Origin: Chloroflexota bacterium
GTDB taxonomy: Bacteria; Chloroflexota; Dehalococcoidia; Lucifugimonadales; Lucifugimonadaceae
Direction of reading: 5' to 3'
NCBI GenBank assembly: GCA_030831265.1
Contig: JAURLM010000132.1
Coordinates: 1-9,506 of the forward strand
Length of the DNA stretch: 9,506 nucleotides
Shown: positions 6,410-9,506 of the stretch, one piece after another
Numbering within the stretch: position 1 is the first letter of the stretch
Layout of the letters: every line of letters starts with the position of its first letter
Notes under the pieces: model-generated
Told to the model about the DNA's origin: nothing
The model's input: only the letters and a program-made list of their open reading frames with translations
Databases searched by the model: none
Program-made: the position numbers and the translations under genes

Positions 6410-7489
6410 ATGGCGCAATCTGAATTCGATTCTGTCGACAAAAAACTCCTGAACCTTCTCCAGTCTGACTTTCCGCTCGCCCGTGAGCCGTGGAAAACGA
6501 TTGGTGAGAAGGTCAATATCTCCGAACAGGAAGTCCTTGACCGGGTCAGGGTTCTCAAGAAGAAAAACGTGGTGCGGCAAATCGGAGCAATCTTCGATAC
6601 TCGCCGCCTCGGATACAGCTCAACCCTGGTGGCAATGCGGTTCCCGGAAGACAAGCTGGATGCGGCAGCGCACATGCTCAATGCGCACCCCGGCATAAGT
6701 CACAACTATGCACGCGACGGCTATTTCAACCTCTGGTTCACATTGGCCGTCCCGCCCGGGCAGATCATCGCTGACGAAGTAGACATCCTGGCGAAGGCTT
6801 CGGGTGCAGAGGCAACGCGTCTGCTGCCTACGATCCGGTTCTTCAAGATTGGCGTCAACTTCGACATGGAGAAGAAAGTCTCCGACGCTCGTAAGTATTT
6901 TGTTCCCGACCCGGCCGAGGGCAGCAACGGCAAGAAAGCTGACACCACCAACCCGGGTGAGGGCTGGAACAAGGCGCAGGAACTTTCTGACTTCGATGTG
7001 GCGTTCATCAAGGAACTACAGGATGACCTGCCGCTTGAAAGCAAGCCGTTCGATCCGATGGCAGAACGCCTGGGCATCACCGTCGAGCGACTATTTGAGT
7101 ACTGTGACGAACTTGTCGAACGGCGCCTGATGCGGCGGTACAGCGCGGTGCTTTATCACCGTCGTGCCGGTTTCGATGCGAACGCAATGATCGTCTGGAA
7201 GGTACCTGAGGAGCGGGCGCAGGAAGTGGGAGACATCATGGCGACCAGCCCTGCCGTCACTCACTGCTACCAGCGGCCAACATATGACGACTGGCTGTAC
7301 TCCCACTTCACGATGATTCATGCCACGTCGAAAGAAGAATGTGAAGCCATCGCTCGCGACATCAGCGAGAAGACAGGCATCGATGACCGCATGCTGCTTT
7401 ACAGCACACGCGAGTACAAGAAAACACGGGTTCGATACTTCGTCGAAGACGAGTTCCGCATTGAGGAACTCGCTGCGCTCCGTGCCTGA
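6410..7489 (+). CDS. ahbAB: Siroheme decarboxylase, fused AhbA-AhbB (Lrp/AsnC-like)
   Basis: A 359-aa protein made of two tandem Lrp/AsnC-like units, each with an N-terminal winged helix-turn-helix region and a following alpha/beta domain. Unit 1 covers about residues 6-165 and includes RQIGAIFDTRRLGYSS (56-71) and HNYARDGYFNLWFT (98-111). A hydrophilic Gly/Asn-rich linker spans about 165-190. Unit 2 covers about 193-345 and includes RRYSAVLYHRRAGFDANAM (242-260) and HCYQRPTYDDWLYSHF (285-300). These signatures belong to the AhbA/AhbB and NirD/L/G/H siroheme decarboxylases, not to ordinary Lrp regulators. The enzyme removes two acetate carboxyl groups from siroheme to give 12,18-didecarboxysiroheme. 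AhbA and AhbB are usually separate subunits of a heterodimer, so this is a one-chain form. Downstream sirC-, hemC- and cobA-type genes support the assignment. Its ribosome binding site is weak. Confidence 0.9.
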   Translation: MAQSEFDSVDKKLLNLLQSDFPLAREPWKTIGEKVNISEQEVLDRVRVLKKKNVVRQIGAIFDTRRLGYSSTLVAMRFPEDKLDAAAHMLNAHPGISHNYARDGYFNLWFTLAVPPGQIIADEVDILAKASGAEATRLLPTIRFFKIGVNFDMEKKVSDARKYFVPDPAEGSNGKKADTTNPGEGWNKAQELSDFDVAFIKELQDDLPLESKPFDPMAERLGITVERLFEYCDELVERRLMRRYSAVLYHRRAGFDANAMIVWKVPEERAQEVGDIMATSPAVTHCYQRPTYDDWLYSHFTMIHATSKEECEAIARDISEKTGIDDRMLLYSTREYKKTRVRYFVEDEFRIEELAALRA

Positions 7490-7525
7490 TAGGCCAGGAC
7501 GCCTTTCGAACCAGCAAACTGCGAT

Positions 7526-7531
7526 GAGGGG
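7526..7531 (+). promoter_or_regulatory. Ribosome binding site supporting a TTG start
   Basis: GAGGGG lies 6 bp before the TTG at 7538. An ATG at 7524 overlaps this site and is out of frame, so it is not the start. The site and spacing make the TTG the most likely initiation codon of the Met8/SirC-like gene. Confidence 0.65.
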
Positions 7532-7537
7532 ACAGCA

Positions 7538-8248
7538 TTGCCACGCTACTACGGGATATTCCTTGACGTTCAAGATCGGTTGGGCATCGTGTTCGGCGGA
7601 GACGCGCACGAAGGTCAGCGCAAAGTTCAGTACCTGCGTGAGTGCGGCGCAAAAGTCCGCCTCGTAGCCCCGGAAGACGAAACGTCCCCAAAGCTAAAAG
7701 AGCTGGCGGCAGCAGGTGACATCGAATGGGAGAAGCGCAAGTACCAGCCGGGTGACCTGGCCGGAGCGTGGATTGCCATCGTCGCTGACACATCCAGCAA
7801 AGAGATCAATGAAGCTGTTTCTGCCGAGGCAAAAGAGCGCAATGTCCTGCTGAACGTGATGGACGTGACGCCGCTGTGTACGTTCATCGCACCTGCGCTA
7901 ATTCACCGTAACGAAGTGACTGTTGCTGTGAGCACGGCAGGAAGTTCCCCTGCCCTCGCACGACGCTTGCGGGAAGAGATGACTGCAGACACCTGCCAGT
8001 GCCTCCGCTGGGCGAACGTTGGTCCGATACTTGCCGATGCACGCAAGGACGTCCGCGGCCGCGGGCTGGTCATGTGCCCCGAAAAGTGGCAGACATTTAT
8101 GACCCCGGCATGGCTTGATGAGGCTCAGTTCGGTGACTCGGCAAAGGCGCAGGCAGACCTGATAGCAGGGCTGGAAAGCGTCTCATGCAAGTCATGTGCG
8201 CCGTTCGGCTCCTGCCAGCGCATCGAAACACCCGCACCGCATCACTAA
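7538..8248 (+). CDS. Precorrin-2 dehydrogenase / sirohydrochlorin ferrochelatase (Met8/SirC/CysG-N-like)
   Basis: A 236-aa protein of the Met8p/SirC/CysG N-terminal family, which oxidises precorrin-2 to sirohydrochlorin using NAD+ and, in some members, inserts iron to give siroheme. The N-terminal half is a Rossmann domain: a degenerate fingerprint FGGDAHEGQRKV (19-30), then KVRLVAPE. LLNVMDVTPLCTFIAPAL (104-121) holds the conserved Asp (D109, equivalent to CysG D104). VAVSTAGSSPALARRLREEM (129-148) is the family's 'STgGkSPalAr' segment. C153 and C155 (CQC) and a C-terminal CxxCx5C (C217, C220, C226) are additional. Translation probably starts at TTG 7538, 48 bp after the siroheme decarboxylase, and hemC begins 15 bp after its stop. 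Whether it also chelates iron cannot be decided from sequence, though no separate chelatase is seen nearby. Confidence 0.87.
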   Translation: MPRYYGIFLDVQDRLGIVFGGDAHEGQRKVQYLRECGAKVRLVAPEDETSPKLKELAAAGDIEWEKRKYQPGDLAGAWIAIVADTSSKEINEAVSAEAKERNVLLNVMDVTPLCTFIAPALIHRNEVTVAVSTAGSSPALARRLREEMTADTCQCLRWANVGPILADARKDVRGRGLVMCPEKWQTFMTPAWLDEAQFGDSAKAQADLIAGLESVSCKSCAPFGSCQRIETPAPHH

Positions 8249-8263
8249 ACCGGGCGGATACAG

Positions 8264-9196
8264 ATGACCAGGACTATTCGCGTCGGCACCAGGGGCAGTG
8301 ATCTCGCACTGGCGCAGACCGGTCTTGTAATAAAGTCACTGCAAGACGCGAATCCCGGCGTTGCTTTTGAGCGCGTAATCATTTCCACACGCGGCGACCG
8401 AGACCAGACGTCTCCGCTCGCCCGCGTTGGATACGGCGTCTTCGTTTCGGAACTGGAATCTGCGTTGTCCAATGGCGAAGTGGACATTGCGGTTCACAGC
8501 CTTAAAGATATGCCATCGACGCTTGGCGCGGGATTCGAAATTGCAGCGGTTCCGTATCGCGAAGACCCGCGTGACGCGCTGATAAGCCGTTCCGGGGCAT
8601 CGCTTGCAGAGCTTCCGCAGGGAGCGCGTGTGGGTACAGGCAGCGCACGGCGCAAGTCATTGCTGCTTGACCGCAGGCGTGACTTACAGGTCGAGCAGCT
8701 TCGTGGAAACGTCCCTACGCGCCTGTCCAAACTCGACGCAGAAAACGGCCCGGATGCCATCGTGCTTGCGGCAGCAGGTCTGAAGCGTCTTGGCCTCCAG
8801 GACCGCATCACGGAATACCTTGCATGCCACGATTTTGTATCGGCAGTCGGTCAGGGAGCACTTGCAATAGAAGTTAGGGCCGGTGATGAAGAAACGGCGA
8901 CCCTGGTGCGACCATTGCAACATGATGGGACGCGCGGTGAAGTTGACGCTGAGCGAGCGTTTCTTGCGACCATCGAAGGCGGCTGTTCTGCACCTGTATC
9001 TGCCCATGCGAAGCTGCGGGACGGCCAGATATCCATAAACGCATTTGCCGGTCTTGAAGATGGAAGTCGTGTATTGCGAGGTTCACGCAAGGGAACAGCG
9101 GCTGACGGTGTTTCACTTGCAATAGACCTTGCGAACGAACTACTGAAAGCGGGGGCAGGTGATTTGTTGAGAGTACCAACGGATGGTGCGAAATGA
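8264..9196 (+). CDS. hemC: Hydroxymethylbilane synthase (porphobilinogen deaminase)
   Basis: A 310-aa cytoplasmic enzyme that joins four porphobilinogen molecules into hydroxymethylbilane, the linear precursor of all tetrapyrroles. The expected signatures are present in order: RVGTRGSDLALAQT (6-19), VDIAVHSLKDMPS (73-85) with the catalytic Asp D82 and neighbouring K81, GTGSARRKSLL (124-134), LQVEQLRGNVPTRLSKLD (141-158), and FLATIEGGCSAPVSAHA (233-249) with C241, the residue that carries the dipyrromethane cofactor. The length is normal. The ATG has GGGCGGA (8252-8258) 5 bp upstream. Its stop overlaps the ATG of the next gene (ATGA, 9193-9196), a classic sign of translational coupling. One local oddity is RVGYGVFVSELE (54-65), where many homologues have 'GGKGLF.KELE'. 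Confidence 0.96.
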   Translation: MTRTIRVGTRGSDLALAQTGLVIKSLQDANPGVAFERVIISTRGDRDQTSPLARVGYGVFVSELESALSNGEVDIAVHSLKDMPSTLGAGFEIAAVPYREDPRDALISRSGASLAELPQGARVGTGSARRKSLLLDRRRDLQVEQLRGNVPTRLSKLDAENGPDAIVLAAAGLKRLGLQDRITEYLACHDFVSAVGQGALAIEVRAGDEETATLVRPLQHDGTRGEVDAERAFLATIEGGCSAPVSAHAKLRDGQISINAFAGLEDGSRVLRGSRKGTAADGVSLAIDLANELLKAGAGDLLRVPTDGAK

Positions 9197-9506
9197 TTCA
9201 GCCCGGAACCGTTTACCTTGTTGGTTCAGGCCCCGGCGACCCTGGCCTGATTACCGTTCGCGGCCTTGAGTTATTGCGTAATGCTGACGCGGTTGTCTAC
9301 GACCGCCTTGCGCCGGAAAAGCTGCTTGCGGAAGCACGACCGGACGCTGAACTCATCGACGCGGGCAAGCGTCGTGGCGACCACCGGATGACTCAGGACG
9401 AGATCAACGAGTTGCTGGTGGAACTTGCTTCCGCAGGCAAATCGGTATGCCGCCTCAAGGGCGGTGACCCATTTGTGTTCGGTCGCGGTGGTGAAGAAGC
9501 GCAAGC
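9193..9506 (+). CDS. cobA: Uroporphyrinogen-III C-methyltransferase, N-terminal part (CobA/SUMT)
   Basis: The first 104 residues of a gene cut by the window end. It starts at an ATG that overlaps the hemC stop codon. The family's glycine-rich SAM-binding loop is seen as YLVGSGPGDPGLITVRG (8-24), followed by VVYDRLA (34-40), a GKRRGDHRMTQDEINELL stretch (58-75) and the highly conserved RLKGGDPFVFGRGGEEA (87-103). These identify a SAM-dependent uroporphyrinogen-III C-methyltransferase, which makes precorrin-2, the substrate of the Met8-like protein encoded upstream. A fusion to uroporphyrinogen-III synthase (HemD) is common in this gene family and would explain the absence of hemD so far, but the end of the gene is not visible. 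The missing part also means a stand-alone CobA and a longer CysG-like form are not separable. Confidence 0.95.
   Translation, partial: MIQPGTVYLVGSGPGDPGLITVRGLELLRNADAVVYDRLAPEKLLAEARPDAELIDAGKRRGDHRMTQDEINELLVELASAGKSVCRLKGGDPFVFGRGGEEAQ

Noticed and set aside
6410..7489. Reading the fused Lrp/AsnC-like protein as a transcription regulator
   Set aside because: The tandem architecture, the HNYxRD..FNLWFT and HCYQRPTYDDW signatures and the tetrapyrrole neighbours fit siroheme decarboxylase much better.
7487..7500. Short GCCTGATAGGC palindrome after the decarboxylase gene
   Set aside because: Too short to form a stable stem, without a T-run, and inside a tightly spaced operon.
7091..7609. 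Minus-strand open frame of 172 aa across the decarboxylase end
   Set aside because: It spans the end of one good gene and the start of the next with no domain-like sequence and no ribosome binding site noted.

Overview
The window reads as an ordinary bacterial chromosome segment with moderately high GC (by eye). All recognisable genes are on the + strand and tightly packed, and several have GTG or TTG starts. The combination of hopanoid-type squalene genes, a fused siroheme decarboxylase and an FGGY kinase / class II aldolase / 2-hydroxyacid dehydrogenase cassette would suit an environmental lineage such as the Chloroflexota (SAR202-like). That placement is a low-confidence inference: there is no marker gene here to prove it. 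I see no rRNA, tRNA, CRISPR array, insertion sequence or phage gene.

Layout. (1) Positions 1-1637 hold the end of a squalene operon: the C-terminus of a phytoene/squalene synthase-like enzyme (probably HpnD), then a complete HpnE-type FAD-dependent desaturase. (2) Positions 1657-4861 hold a three-gene carbohydrate cassette: a D-isomer-specific 2-hydroxyacid dehydrogenase-like protein with two catalytic residues replaced, an FGGY-family kinase nearest in flavour to autoinducer-2 (LsrK-like) kinases, and a class II (fuculose-phosphate type) aldolase with an intact metal site. (3) Positions 4914-6237 hold an unrecognised 123-aa protein with a strong ribosome binding site, overlapped by an extended-SDR NAD-dependent epimerase/dehydratase. 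(4) After a 172-bp gap, the largest in the window and the best place for a promoter, positions 6410-9506 hold a tetrapyrrole operon: a fused AhbA-AhbB siroheme decarboxylase, a Met8/SirC-type precorrin-2 dehydrogenase/ferrochelatase, HemC and the start of a uroporphyrinogen-III methyltransferase.

How the genes work together. The tetrapyrrole genes give a consistent route: HemC makes hydroxymethylbilane; the methyltransferase makes precorrin-2 from uroporphyrinogen III; the Met8-like enzyme oxidises it and may insert iron to give siroheme; and the AhbAB fusion removes two carboxyl groups. This is the siroheme-dependent (alternative) route to heme, or the shared upper part of heme d1 synthesis. 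HemD, HemA/B and the radical-SAM enzymes AhbC/AhbD that would settle the end product are not in the window. The sugar cassette looks like phosphorylation followed by retro-aldol cleavage of a ketose or deoxy-sugar; its substrate cannot be read from sequence.

The most notable points are the fused AhbA-AhbB with its operon, the dehydrogenase-like protein that keeps its nucleotide fold and catalytic His but lacks the usual Arg and Glu, and the Met8-like protein with an altered dinucleotide fingerprint and a Cys-rich tail. I found no clear evidence of a wholly new kind of system.
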